This document shows, in pieces, positions 35,089 through 42,550 of a DNA stretch of 51,022 nucleotides. Origin of the DNA: an uncultured Aquimarina sp. Its GTDB lineage: Bacteria > Bacteroidota > Bacteroidia > Flavobacteriales > Flavobacteriaceae. Location of the stretch: positions 1 through 51,022 of the forward strand of contig CANMDH010000039.1 of NCBI GenBank assembly GCA_947496555.1, written 5' to 3'. Below the pieces are notes generated by a model. It was not told the origin of the DNA, did not search any database, and saw only the letters and a list, made by a program, of their open reading frames with translations. The position numbers and the translations under genes were made by a program. The stretch's first letter is position 1, and each line of letters begins with the position of its first letter.

Positions 35089-35475
35089 ATGAAAAAACTT
35101 GCAATTTTAATGTCATGTATGACTTTTGGAGCCCTACTTGCTAATGACCCAGTAAAAGATCTTGCAACCTACAAGGTAACAAAAATGGAGGTTGTAAATG
35201 TATCTCCTTTTTGTTTGTCAATAGTAAAAGGAGACTACGAGATGGTGAAAAAAATGATTGAGTTGGGTACAGAAATTAATATATCTTCTGAAGGAATGAC
35301 TCCATTAATGTACGCTGCCAGATATAATCGAGTTGAAATTATTAAACTCTTGGTGGCAAATGGAGCAATAACCACCACTAAGGATAGTAAAGGATTTACG
35401 GCTGTAAAATATGCCGAATTATCTGGAGCCAATGAAGCAAAAGAACTTCTTTTTCAATTAAAGAAAACGAAATAA
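35089..35475 (+). CDS. Secreted ankyrin-repeat protein, paralogue 1
   Basis: This 128-aa protein has a signal peptide (MKKLAILMSCMTFGALLA) and about two ankyrin repeats: PFCLSIVKGDYEMVKKMIELG, then SEGMTPLMYAARYNRVEIIKLLV, then a capping segment DSKGFTAVKYAELSGANEAKELL. Ankyrin repeats bind other proteins; the partner is unknown, and the location is periplasmic or outside. It is the same length as the neighbouring gene at 35999 and shares most repeat residues with it, so they are tandem duplicates. It ends before a strong terminator. Confidence 0.9.
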   Translation: MKKLAILMSCMTFGALLANDPVKDLATYKVTKMEVVNVSPFCLSIVKGDYEMVKKMIELGTEINISSEGMTPLMYAARYNRVEIIKLLVANGAITTTKDSKGFTAVKYAELSGANEAKELLFQLKKTK

Positions 35476-35505
35476 CAGCTACAGAGAAGCTTATTTAAAT
35501 TTCCT

Positions 35506-35543
35506 AAATCCGTTGCTCGTACTCGTCGAACAACGGATTTTTG
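35506..35543 (+). terminator. Terminator after ankyrin gene 1
   Basis: A 10-bp stem pairs 35506-35515 with 35531-35540, followed by TTG TTT. It lies 30 bases after the stop codon. Confidence 0.8.
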
Positions 35544-35584
35544 TTTAATAACCACTATCACCTTTTAAGGAGTTTGTTGAAAAA

Positions 35585-35645
35585 GTTAAAAACTTGTTAT
35601 TTAATGAATTGTATATGTAGTATGATAATAATAGTTGTATATTTG
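35585..35645 (+). promoter_or_regulatory. Upstream element and -7 box, unit 2 (no ORF downstream)
   Basis: GTTAAA (35585-35590), five bases, GTTATT (35596-35601), then TATATTTG (35638-35645), an exact TAnnTTTG match, 42 bases after the start of GTTATT, the same distance as in unit 1. This promoter-like unit lies after the terminator of ankyrin gene 1 and has no protein gene behind it. Confidence 0.5.
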
Positions 35646-35650
35646 TGAGT

Positions 35651-35849
35651 ATATATATCAATATATAATAGTAAAACTATTAATTTAAAAAATAACCGTC
35701 ATAAACCACTAAAATCTTAACCAAATAATGTTAAGGATCAACCCTTAACATAGCATAAGAAAATGTAGATAGATTTTGTTTGATTGATTTGTTCGTTCTC
35801 CCTTTTTAAATTCGATTATTGCAACAGCAATAGTCGAATTTAATTTTTT
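35651..35849 (+). ncRNA. Candidate small RNA, about 200 nt
   Basis: The segment is bounded by the unit 2 promoter (-7 box ending 35645) and a terminator ending at 35849. It contains an inner hairpin (35728-35736 with 35743-35751) and no ORF longer than a few codons; ATG at 35728 opens only a six-codon frame. No ankyrin-like residues are readable, so it is not an obvious pseudogene. The start coordinate is inferred from the -7 box. It matches no RNA family that I know. Confidence 0.35.
35808..35849 (+). terminator. Terminator of the unit 2 transcript
   Basis: A 15-bp stem (35808-35822 with 35827-35841, one G-T pair) with loop AACA is followed by six T at 35844-35849. It lies more than 250 bases after the previous terminator with no ORF between, so it must end another transcript. 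Confidence 0.8.
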
Positions 35850-35899
35850 GATCCTACTTTCCTTAAATGAGGATAATCATAATTTTATGTTGTAGTAAG

Positions 35900-35958
35900 G
35901 TTAAAGTTCTGTTATTTGAATTTTTATGTGTAACGAATACATAGACTTTATAGTCTTG
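35900..35958 (+). promoter_or_regulatory. Upstream element and -7-like box, unit 3 (ankyrin gene 2)
   Basis: GTTAAA (35900-35905), five bases, GTTATT (35911-35916), then TAGTCTTG (35951-35958), a one-mismatch -7 box, 40 bases after the start of GTTATT. A palindrome AGACT-TTAT-AGTCT (35943-35956) overlaps the -7 box and could be an operator. Confidence 0.45.
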
Positions 35959-35998
35959 TTTATATATGTCAATCAAATAATTTAAAATCAAATTCATT

Positions 35999-36385
35999 AT
36001 GAAGAAATCAATTTTAGCCATTATGATGGTTATGAGTATTGTTTTTGTTGGTTCTGCCTCAGAAACTGAAATGACTGCCAATAGTCATAATTATGATCTT
36101 GCAACTTTTAAAGCCAAAGTAAATCCATTTTGTATGGCTATCGTAAAAGGCGATTTAGAAGTTGTGAAAAAAATGATCGAACTAGGAAGTGATGTCAACG
36201 AAAAATCTGAAGGGATGACACCACTTATGTATGCTGCTCGATATAATAGAGTGGATATTATTAAAGTCCTTGTAAAGAAAGGAGCGAATATCAAAACTAA
36301 GAATAGCAAAGGATATAATGCAATGAAATTTGCGAAGATATCGAATGCAAAAGAAGCCATGGCGCTCCTTGAAGAATTATCATAA
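35999..36385 (+). CDS. Secreted ankyrin-repeat protein, paralogue 2
   Basis: This 128-aa protein has a signal peptide (MKKSILAIMMVMSIVFVGSAS) and two ankyrin repeats nearly matching paralogue 1: PFCMAIVKGDLEVVKKMIELG, SEGMTPLMYAARYNRVDIIKVLV and NSKGYNAMKFAKISNAKEA. The shared PFCxxIVKGD segment with a single Cys is notable. Signal and linker regions have diverged much more than the repeats. It has its own promoter element and terminator, so it is transcribed separately from its twin. Confidence 0.9.
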   Translation: MKKSILAIMMVMSIVFVGSASETEMTANSHNYDLATFKAKVNPFCMAIVKGDLEVVKKMIELGSDVNEKSEGMTPLMYAARYNRVDIIKVLVKKGANIKTKNSKGYNAMKFAKISNAKEAMALLEELS

Positions 36386-36410
36386 AACCTTTTTTTAGGT
36401 TTATGTAAGC

Positions 36411-36448
36411 AAAAACTATCTGAAAATTCATTTTCAGATAGTTTTTTT
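36411..36448. terminator. Bidirectional terminator between ankyrin gene 2 and the M48 protease
   Basis: A 16-bp perfect stem (36411-36426 with 36431-36446, loop TTCA) has A and T runs on its outer edges, so it can serve the plus-strand ankyrin gene and the minus-strand protease gene. Confidence 0.9.
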
Positions 36449-36454
36449 GTCTAA

Positions 36455-37222
36455 TTACTGTTTGCTATACTCTTTTATGGCGTCTCTTATTTTTTCCATA
36501 CGGTTATCAGGGTCGGGGTGTGTACTCTGAAACTCTGGTTGGCGGTTGGGTCCGGCAGCAGCTTTTAAAATTTTCATTACTCCAATCATTTCTTCGGGGT
36601 TGTATCCAGAATTGATCATAAATAAAACACCAAGCTTGTCACTTTCTAATTCATCATCACGGCCATTTCCTAAAAGTACATTTTGTCCTATCCCATTTAC
36701 CAGACCTCCCATATCTGCACCTACAGATGCCCCGGTAGATATCGTTTTCCAGAACTCATGTTCCGCTATTCTTTCGGCAGAATGCCTTCCCAATACATGA
36801 CCAATTTCATGCCCTAGGACTCCGGCCACCTGGTCTTCGTTTTCTAATTTAGAGAGTAGGGCATAGGTGATAAAAATTTGCCCTCCGGGTAAAGCAAATG
36901 CATTAATTGTATTAGAATCGGCCAAAAGATGGAATTCGTATTTATATGGTGTTTGTTTTGCCATACTAGAATTTATCAATTTGTTACCAACCATATCGAT
37001 ATAACTCTGTAACTTTTGATCGGGATACAAACCTCCATGTTGTTGGGCCATTTGCGGGGCACTTTGCAATCCTATTGCAATCTCCTGATCACTTGTCATA
37101 TTAATATTTTGAACTCTGTTGGTATAAGGATTTAGAGTTTTATTGTTACATTTTTTTAAAAAGGCGAAAGCAACAATCGCAAGACCAATAAGTATTCGAA
37201 TTTTTAATCCACCGCGTCTCAT
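36455..37222 (-). CDS. M48-family zinc metalloprotease
   Basis: This 255-aa protein is related to the peptidase domain of HtpX/BepA/Oma1. The N-terminal hydrophobic stretch (residues 8-22, LKKC at the end) is a signal anchor or lipoprotein signal. The zinc site HEIGH is at residues 138-142 and the third ligand is probably Glu in DDELESDKLG near 202. The substrate is unknown; BepA-like quality control of outer-membrane proteins is one possibility. It has no tetratricopeptide repeat region. Confidence 0.92.
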   Translation of the reverse strand: MRRGGLKIRILIGLAIVAFAFLKKCNNKTLNPYTNRVQNINMTSDQEIAIGLQSAPQMAQQHGGLYPDQKLQSYIDMVGNKLINSSMAKQTPYKYEFHLLADSNTINAFALPGGQIFITYALLSKLENEDQVAGVLGHEIGHVLGRHSAERIAEHEFWKTISTGASVGADMGGLVNGIGQNVLLGNGRDDELESDKLGVLFMINSGYNPEEMIGVMKILKAAAGPNRQPEFQSTHPDPDNRMEKIRDAIKEYSKQ

Positions 37223-37262
37223 TAGAATCTGAATTATGAATAATTATTTAAAGTTAATAAAT

Positions 37263-37312
37263 AAAAAAGTTGCTTACTAATAAAATGTTTAGAACACCTT
37301 TTAGTAAGCAAC
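37263..37312 (-). terminator. Terminator after CAP gene 1
   Basis: A 12-bp stem pairs 37269-37280 with 37301-37312, with an inner TGTT/AACA stem. Six A at 37263-37268 give a T run on the minus-strand transcript. Confidence 0.75.
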
Positions 37313-37323
37313 CACTAGAGGTA

Positions 37324-37345
37324 CTATTCTATAACTATAGAATAG
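37324..37345. repeat. Inverted repeat between the M48 and CAP genes
   Basis: CTATTCTAT (37324-37332) and ATAGAATAG (37337-37345) form a 9-bp hairpin with loop AACT. It is the middle of three adjacent hairpins in this 159-base gap; the third, weaker one is near 37354-37371. Confidence 0.5.
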
Positions 37346-37381
37346 GATTAGTGCTAACTAGCATAGTTGAGTTTGCATAGT

Positions 37382-37849
37382 TTAGCGATAAAATATTTGC
37401 GTATAATAGTATCTTCCATTTTCATCTAGTACAGCGGCAATACCGATATGGGTGTAATTTCCTTCTATATTGGCTCGATGACCACTACTATTAAGCCAAG
37501 CCGTCATTACCGATTGAGCGGTTCTTTGTCCTGAAGCGACATTTTCTCCAAAACTTCGAGCATTTTCTTTTTCTTGTAACGTTTTAAACTTTTCATCTCT
37601 ATTGTCATGACTAATTTGACCTTGTGAGATCATATATCTAGAATGGTCAACAGCCAGCTGTTCTGCAGTATCGCTTTTCTCTAAAACGTATAGTCCAAGA
37701 CTTTGTCGATGCTCATTTACCAATGTCAAGATTTGATCTGCAACCGAAGTTTCATTAGGAGTATCTATGGTAATTTCATCCTCAGAGCACGAAAAGATAA
37801 CAAAGGTTAAAGCAAAAAAACAAAACGATCTATGCAAGATAGTCTTCAT
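37382..37849 (-). CDS. CAP-domain lipoprotein 1
   Basis: This 155-aa protein has a lipoprotein signal (FVIFSC, Cys21) and a CAP (SCP/PR-1) domain. Signature residues are His69 (DHSRYM), His81 (ISHDN), Glu102 (GENVA), the SSGHRANIEG segment with His124, and the C-terminal YYTQIF. The four acidic/His residues form the usual CAP cleft. The molecular role of bacterial CAP proteins is not settled. A related gene lies directly upstream. Confidence 0.92.
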   Translation of the reverse strand: MKTILHRSFCFFALTFVIFSCSEDEITIDTPNETSVADQILTLVNEHRQSLGLYVLEKSDTAEQLAVDHSRYMISQGQISHDNRDEKFKTLQEKENARSFGENVASGQRTAQSVMTAWLNSSGHRANIEGNYTHIGIAAVLDENGRYYYTQIFYR

Positions 37850-37882
37850 AATATTACAATTTCTTATGTATAACCAAACTTT

Positions 37883-37930
37883 TAAAGCTTTAGTATATTT
37901 TATGTATTACAGTTTTATACTAAAGCTTTA
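37883..37930 (-). terminator. Inverted repeat between the two CAP genes
   Basis: A 15-bp perfect stem (37883-37897 with 37916-37930) lies 17 bases past the stop codon of CAP gene 2 and before the start of CAP gene 1. A T run is lacking, so termination may be partial. Confidence 0.5.
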
Positions 37931-37947
37931 TGTTTTATCTCAAAGGA

Positions 37948-38469
37948 TTAACGTACACGGAACATTAGGTAAGTGTAATATAAATTTCCGTTTTTATCTT
38001 TTACTGCGGCGATACCAACATCAGTATAATTACCCTCTATAGAACGCTTGGTACTTGAACCTTCTTTTAGCCAATTAGCAACGAGTTCTTCCGGACTATA
38101 AAATCTTGAGTTCAATTCTATTACAGCGGTGGCATTTTCTTCCTGCTGTAATTGTTCTTTTCTCTCTGCATTTCCTTCTATACTCAATTCTTCCTCATTG
38201 GCCATTGATTGAGCATGATCTTGTGCTAACTGTTTTGCGGTTTCATTTTCTTTAAGCGCTTCCAAAGATAAACTAGCTCTATGTTCATTTATAAGGCTAA
38301 GAATAGTTTCTACTTCAGAGGTTTCTACATTATTTGTTGATAGTCCTGAAGGCGCATCACGAGCAATATCTTCACCCTCTTGATATAAATCTGAATCACT
38401 ATCGGTTGAGCAGGACATAAAAACAAAAAGTAATAGAAAGAATTGCATAAATAGTAGTAGTTTTTTCAT
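37948..38469 (-). CDS. CAP-domain-like lipoprotein 2, divergent
   Basis: This 173-aa paralogue of the next CAP gene has a lipoprotein signal (VFMSC, Cys20). The order NEHRASL, DHAQSM (His85) and YYTYLMF matches CAP gene 1, but His81 is replaced by Ile97 (ELSIEG), the GENVA segment is altered to ENATAV, and His124 of GHRANIEG is replaced in TKRSIEG. The cleft is therefore incomplete, and it may be a binding protein or be losing its function. It is an intact frame and not a pseudogene. Confidence 0.85.
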   Translation of the reverse strand: MKKLLLFMQFFLLLFVFMSCSTDSDSDLYQEGEDIARDAPSGLSTNNVETSEVETILSLINEHRASLSLEALKENETAKQLAQDHAQSMANEEELSIEGNAERKEQLQQEENATAVIELNSRFYSPEELVANWLKEGSSTKRSIEGNYTDVGIAAVKDKNGNLYYTYLMFRVR

Positions 38470-38519
38470 ATTAAGGGGCTTTAATTTTGTAGTAAAATTA
38501 ATACAAAATTATCTAAAAA

Positions 38520-39245
38520 TCAAAATAAAACCCGATTAATGTCAAAAATATTCTGTGAAACGTATTTTTTGATAAATTTATCTGAAAAAAATTCAGACGC
38601 CATTAAGTTGGCGTTTTCCAGTTCAGTTTTTATATCCAATTCTTTATATGCCCGAAGCATAGGAATAGAAAGAGGCCCATAAGAATAGTGCCAAGGTTCG
38701 TATTTAAAACCTTTTCGATCTTTATCATCTATATATACCAAATAAAACCCAAAAGAATTGGCATGTAAATCCAACCATTCTTTAAACCTGCAAAAAGGAC
38801 CATCACCCTCAAAATTTTCTTCGAGTAGTAGCCCTTTTGGTTGAGGAGCATTACCATCTACAATATCGATATCGGTACCCCAATGGTGTCTTGAGGTACC
38901 TGGAATTGTAGAATATTCAATAATTTTTTCAATTGCTTCTATAGGTGATAACCCTTCTGACGTAAATTTCTTGTATTTACGTTCCCATATACGATTTTGA
39001 TGTGCGTAATTTCTGTAACTAGAAACAACTTTAATTTCAAAGCCACTTTTCAGCGCTTCGGCTTTCATTTTTAGAAATGCTTCATGTGCTTTTTCTCTCA
39101 ATTTATATCCATCACCAAAAAGGGTAGGATTACTTTTTCCCATGAGATCATCTTTAGAAAATTTTGACTGAAGCGCAGAGAAAGACAATATTGATAGGCC
39201 TATTAATCCTAGCGAATTTATTTTTATGAAATCTTTCCTTAACAT
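38520..39245 (-). CDS. VanY-like D-alanyl-D-alanine carboxypeptidase (M15B)
   Basis: This 241-aa zinc peptidase probably trims peptidoglycan stem peptides in the periplasm. The zinc motif SRHHWGTDIDIVDG (Ser118-Gly131) supplies His and Asp ligands, and EPWHYSYG (Glu183, His186) supplies the catalytic Glu and third ligand. An N-terminal hydrophobic stretch (SLGLIGLSILSFSAL) is a signal or anchor. It lies 24 bases downstream of the short clpP gene, so the two may form a transcript. Confidence 0.93.
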   Translation of the reverse strand: MLRKDFIKINSLGLIGLSILSFSALQSKFSKDDLMGKSNPTLFGDGYKLREKAHEAFLKMKAEALKSGFEIKVVSSYRNYAHQNRIWERKYKKFTSEGLSPIEAIEKIIEYSTIPGTSRHHWGTDIDIVDGNAPQPKGLLLEENFEGDGPFCRFKEWLDLHANSFGFYLVYIDDKDRKGFKYEPWHYSYGPLSIPMLRAYKELDIKTELENANLMASEFFSDKFIKKYVSQNIFDINRVLF

Positions 39246-39269
39246 AAAAGCTTTTATAGTGCGTCTTGA

Positions 39270-39818
39270 CTATTCCAAAATCCCGTCAACAATACCATAA
39301 TCCAGAGATTCTTGTGCATCCATCCAGTAATCGCGGTTAAAATCCTTTAAAACCTTTTCTGTATCCTGCCCACAGTTATCGGCAAGAATTTGTGCACTAA
39401 GTTCTTTTGTTTTTAAAATTTCTGCAGCTTGAATTTCAATATTCGATGCCTGCCCTCGCGCACCGCCACTAGGTTGATGAATCATAACTTTGGCATGTGG
39501 CTGAATAAACCTGCGACCTTTTTCACCAACACTTAGCAAAATGGACCCCATAGAAGCTGCCAATCCTGTACAAATAGTAGAAACAGGACTTTTTAAACTT
39601 TTTATGGTGTCATACATCGCAAATCCGGACGTAACATAACCCCCGGGACTGTTGATGTATAATTTTATTTCTTTATCGCTTATCATATCGAGATACATAA
39701 GCCTATCGATCACATGTTTAGCAGACTTATCATCTACTTGTCCCCATAGAAATACACTGCGTTCTTCTAAAAATTTTTTATCAATAAGGTCCTGTGTTTT
39801 TCCTGATTTTTCTTTCAT
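39270..39818 (-). CDS. clpP: ATP-dependent Clp protease proteolytic subunit, short form
   Basis: This ClpP serine protease has 182 aa. The triad is intact with canonical spacing: Ser89 in AASMGS, His114 in MIHQP and Asp163 in NRDYWMD (25 and 49 residues apart, as in E. coli). The axial-loop N-terminus is short (KSGKTQDLIDKKFLEERSVFLW). No clpX is adjacent, whereas the main clpP usually sits beside clpX, so this may be a second, non-principal paralogue; that is an inference. It precedes a VanY-like gene. Confidence 0.93.
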   Translation of the reverse strand: MKEKSGKTQDLIDKKFLEERSVFLWGQVDDKSAKHVIDRLMYLDMISDKEIKLYINSPGGYVTSGFAMYDTIKSLKSPVSTICTGLAASMGSILLSVGEKGRRFIQPHAKVMIHQPSGGARGQASNIEIQAAEILKTKELSAQILADNCGQDTEKVLKDFNRDYWMDAQESLDYGIVDGILE

Positions 39819-40015
39819 TCTTAAGATTTTATTTTTTTTAGATATTCTTTAAACCTATGAGATAAATGTATACTAATTTTTGCAAAAAAACACTATAAGT
39901 ATTTAGCATTTCACAAAATTTTACGAAAGGATTTTTAGAAGTTATTCTTAATTTTTGATTTGTTAAGGAAAAAACGAAAATAATCTGCGCAAATGATTTA
40001 AGCTGCTTAAAAAAA

Positions 40016-40603
40016 TCAAAAATCGGTGATATTGAACATAAATTCACCATCATTAAGATCGGCATTATTATTTGTTCTAATGAGCACAGTAAAACCATTG
40101 GCAGTTTGGTTTTCGTATGATGCAACGGTAAATTTACTACCTACTTGAGATGCTGTAAGCATTATAATATAATCTGCATCTGGTTGAGGAGGATCTAAAG
40201 TAATTTGATACGTGCCGGCAGAGAGTCGAGAGACCGTAGCATTTAGTATATAAGAGGTGGCTGTGGTACCAATAGCAGATACTCTTCCCATTGCTTTTAC
40301 AGGACCATTTTCTGAAATATTATAATAAACCCCGCCATCTGATCCTGTTGTAATTACATTACCTGAATCTGTACTTATCGATACAGAGCTTCCGGTGCCT
40401 GTAGGTATAGACGTCCACCCGGAACCAGTAAAAAGAAATAGCTTATTATCTTCGGTACTATACGCCACAGATCCAGGAGTAGCAGATAGTATTCCAGTAA
40501 TTTCGGTAGTTGTACCTTCAGGAATCCCCATAAGGGAAAGTGCATCCAGTTGGGCAATTATAATATATGGTAGCATTAATATAATTAATGGTATTTTTTT
40601 CAT
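40016..40603 (-). CDS. Secreted 195-aa modular surface protein
   Basis: This protein has a signal peptide (MKKIPLIILMLPYIIIAQ), an N-terminal module with GSVAYSTEDNKLFLFTGSGW, and a beta-rich C-terminal module from about residue 75. The first module resembles the protein at 47636 (GNVVYNTADDLVYRYNGVDW). The second resembles the C-terminus of the giant repeat protein: GTYQITLDPPQPDADYIIMLTA and GFTVLIRTNNN versus GDYEIVFDTPLP and DGFRVNIGDSDN. It looks like a small version with no repeats. No standard T9SS tail is visible. It follows the lectin gene by 15 bases. Confidence 0.85.
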   Translation of the reverse strand: MKKIPLIILMLPYIIIAQLDALSLMGIPEGTTTEITGILSATPGSVAYSTEDNKLFLFTGSGWTSIPTGTGSSVSISTDSGNVITTGSDGGVYYNISENGPVKAMGRVSAIGTTATSYILNATVSRLSAGTYQITLDPPQPDADYIIMLTASQVGSKFTVASYENQTANGFTVLIRTNNNADLNDGEFMFNITDF

Positions 40604-40618
40604 TGGAATAACTAAAGG

Positions 40619-42550
40619 TTAGTTTTTTATTACTCTGTAAGTAGTTCTTCTGTTGGTAATAATGGTTCTTTTATTAACGGTTATGGCTGCTTGGTTCGAA
40701 ATAACATCAATACAGCCATTATTTTCATTATTAATTATCAGTCGATATAAATAACCATTGTATCCAATAGGTACCGTGGCCAACATTAAATTATTAGAAT
40801 TAGCTCCAGAGATGGTAGGAAATGTCCCTCCATCGGTAAGGTTGACCCAATTTGTTCCTCCATCAATACTTTGCTGCCATTGATACGTCAAAGTGCCGTT
40901 TCCTGTTACGATAGGTAAAAAGTTTACCGTATCGCCAGAAGTTATATTTTGAGCAGACGGTTGCGTCCCAATATTGGTGGTTGCAGTAGTTGTGACAAAG
41001 GTAGTAGTATTTTGCCCTCCTGGCGAAACCACATTCGGGATCCCATTGGTATCAATGCCTCCTGTAAGTTCTCCATCAACATCTATATCTGTTGCTGTGA
41101 AACTTCCAGCAGCTTCGATAGCATCAAAACAGCCATCGTCATCGGTATCGGTATCGATAAAATCTGGATTGCCATCATTTACAGTATCTGGTGTTTCATT
41201 TACATCTACAGAAGCATCTGCCTGGCCATCATTATTTCCATCTACAAACCCGGTATCGTTATTATCTATTCTACCATCGTTATTTGTGTCTAACGCACTA
41301 TCGCCACCTTCGACAACATCTAATATTCCATCATTATCACTATCTAAATCTAAATTATTAGGAATACCATCACCATCAGCATCTACAAAAAGAGGGACAT
41401 CACAGAGGTCTGTAAATCGTATACGTTGATCATTTCTAGATCCTCCTGTAGATGCAGAGAATCCAAAAAACACAAGATTGTTTCCACCAAAAAAGTTAGT
41501 TACAAGATCGCTGGTAAGAGTTCCTGCTATAATACCATCTAGGGTATATTGAATAGTATTGGTGGTAGCATCCCAGGTTATGGTTACCGGATGCCATAGC
41601 CCATCTTCGATGTTACCAAAATCTATTGTGGGCGTTAACGCATTGGCTTGATTATCAGATTCCCAAATCATAGTGTGGTCATTATTAATATCACCATTAT
41701 TGTTGTTATCCCATGTGTCAATTTCTAAAACTATACCGTTTAAAATTCCTCTAGCACCGATTCCGTTCCCTGGAGCGCCCACCGCTGCAGCACCTGCCGG
41801 ATCATCATGAAAGATAATAGCAATACCATCTGCACCATTGTTATCTCGATTACCGAGGTTTGCTTCAAAAGAAAGTGTAAAACTATCGTTGAAGTCGACT
41901 CTATCTGTAATTGTAATGGCACCTGCCTGGTTATTAGAACTAGGAGTTAATTGCGCTTCAAGCGGCCCAATTTGTACAGCATCCCCATTTATGGAAAAAA
42001 GATCGGATATTGAAGCGTTCTCAGTTCCATTTTCAAAACAATCCGGAATACCATCATTATCATCGTCGACATCTGCAGTGTCTGGAATATTATCACCATC
42101 ATTGTCTAAGTTGGCTACCTCAAAGAATACAGTTTTAGTAACGGGATTGGGGTTTGGAGTTCCTGTTAAATCGGCTCCTGTTTCTGATACTATTTGAATA
42201 CCATTTACTCTTACAGTTACAAATGCAGCACCATTCCAGCCATCTCCCCATGATTCCTCCAATAAAATCGAATAATTATTCCCATACGGCACATTATTAA
42301 ATGTTCTTGTAACACTATAGAAGTTATTTGACGTACCATCATAGCAGGTGGCAGGGTTACAAATAGGGTTAAAACCTGCGATTTCGGTAACTGGCATATT
42401 AGACGGATCAAAAAATGTAACCCTATTTTCTGAAGACCAATTTGGCCAGTTTACTTCAATGGTTACTGTTGCCTGTTGAGAAAATATCTTCAACAAGGGA
42501 AACAGTAAAAGGATTACGTATAGATATATTTTGTTTGACGTGTGTTCCAT
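40619..42550 (-). CDS. Secreted lectin-like protein with thrombospondin type 3 repeats and TNRR tail
   Basis: This 643-aa protein has a signal peptide (ending FSQ). In order follow: a jelly-roll-like domain (about 27-145, with SWGDGWNG), a short TSP3 calcium repeat (DNDGDNIPDTADVDDDNDG near 150), an L-type (legume) lectin domain at about 180-385 (ADGIAIIFHDDP, LEIDTWDNNNNGD), more Asp-rich TSP3 repeats (about 390-520), an Ig-like domain (about 535-625, YQWQQSIDGG) and the tail TNRRTTYRVIKN. It probably binds glycans at the cell surface. The tail matches the beta-helix protein at 44146 and may be a sorting signal. Confidence 0.9.
   Translation of the reverse strand: MEHTSNKIYLYVILLLFPLLKIFSQQATVTIEVNWPNWSSENRVTFFDPSNMPVTEIAGFNPICNPATCYDGTSNNFYSVTRTFNNVPYGNNYSILLEESWGDGWNGAAFVTVRVNGIQIVSETGADLTGTPNPNPVTKTVFFEVANLDNDGDNIPDTADVDDDNDGIPDCFENGTENASISDLFSINGDAVQIGPLEAQLTPSSNNQAGAITITDRVDFNDSFTLSFEANLGNRDNNGADGIAIIFHDDPAGAAAVGAPGNGIGARGILNGIVLEIDTWDNNNNGDINNDHTMIWESDNQANALTPTIDFGNIEDGLWHPVTITWDATTNTIQYTLDGIIAGTLTSDLVTNFFGGNNLVFFGFSASTGGSRNDQRIRFTDLCDVPLFVDADGDGIPNNLDLDSDNDGILDVVEGGDSALDTNNDGRIDNNDTGFVDGNNDGQADASVDVNETPDTVNDGNPDFIDTDTDDDGCFDAIEAAGSFTATDIDVDGELTGGIDTNGIPNVVSPGGQNTTTFVTTTATTNIGTQPSAQNITSGDTVNFLPIVTGNGTLTYQWQQSIDGGTNWVNLTDGGTFPTISGANSNNLMLATVPIGYNGYLYRLIINNENNGCIDVISNQAAITVNKRTIITNRRTTYRVIKN

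Noticed and set aside
35651-35807. Decayed third ankyrin gene
   Set aside because: None of the three plus-strand frames shows the SEGMTPLMYAARYNR core or related text, and stops are frequent; the region is better explained as non-coding.
39838-40125. 95-aa minus-strand ORF next to the 195-aa surface protein
   Set aside because: It overlaps the end of the 195-aa gene in another frame, has no recognisable pattern and reads as AT-rich hydrophobic translation of non-coding sequence.
40974-41429. 151-aa plus-strand ORF opposite the lectin gene
   Set aside because: It is Ser/Pro/Val-rich and arises from the antisense of Asp-rich calcium repeats.
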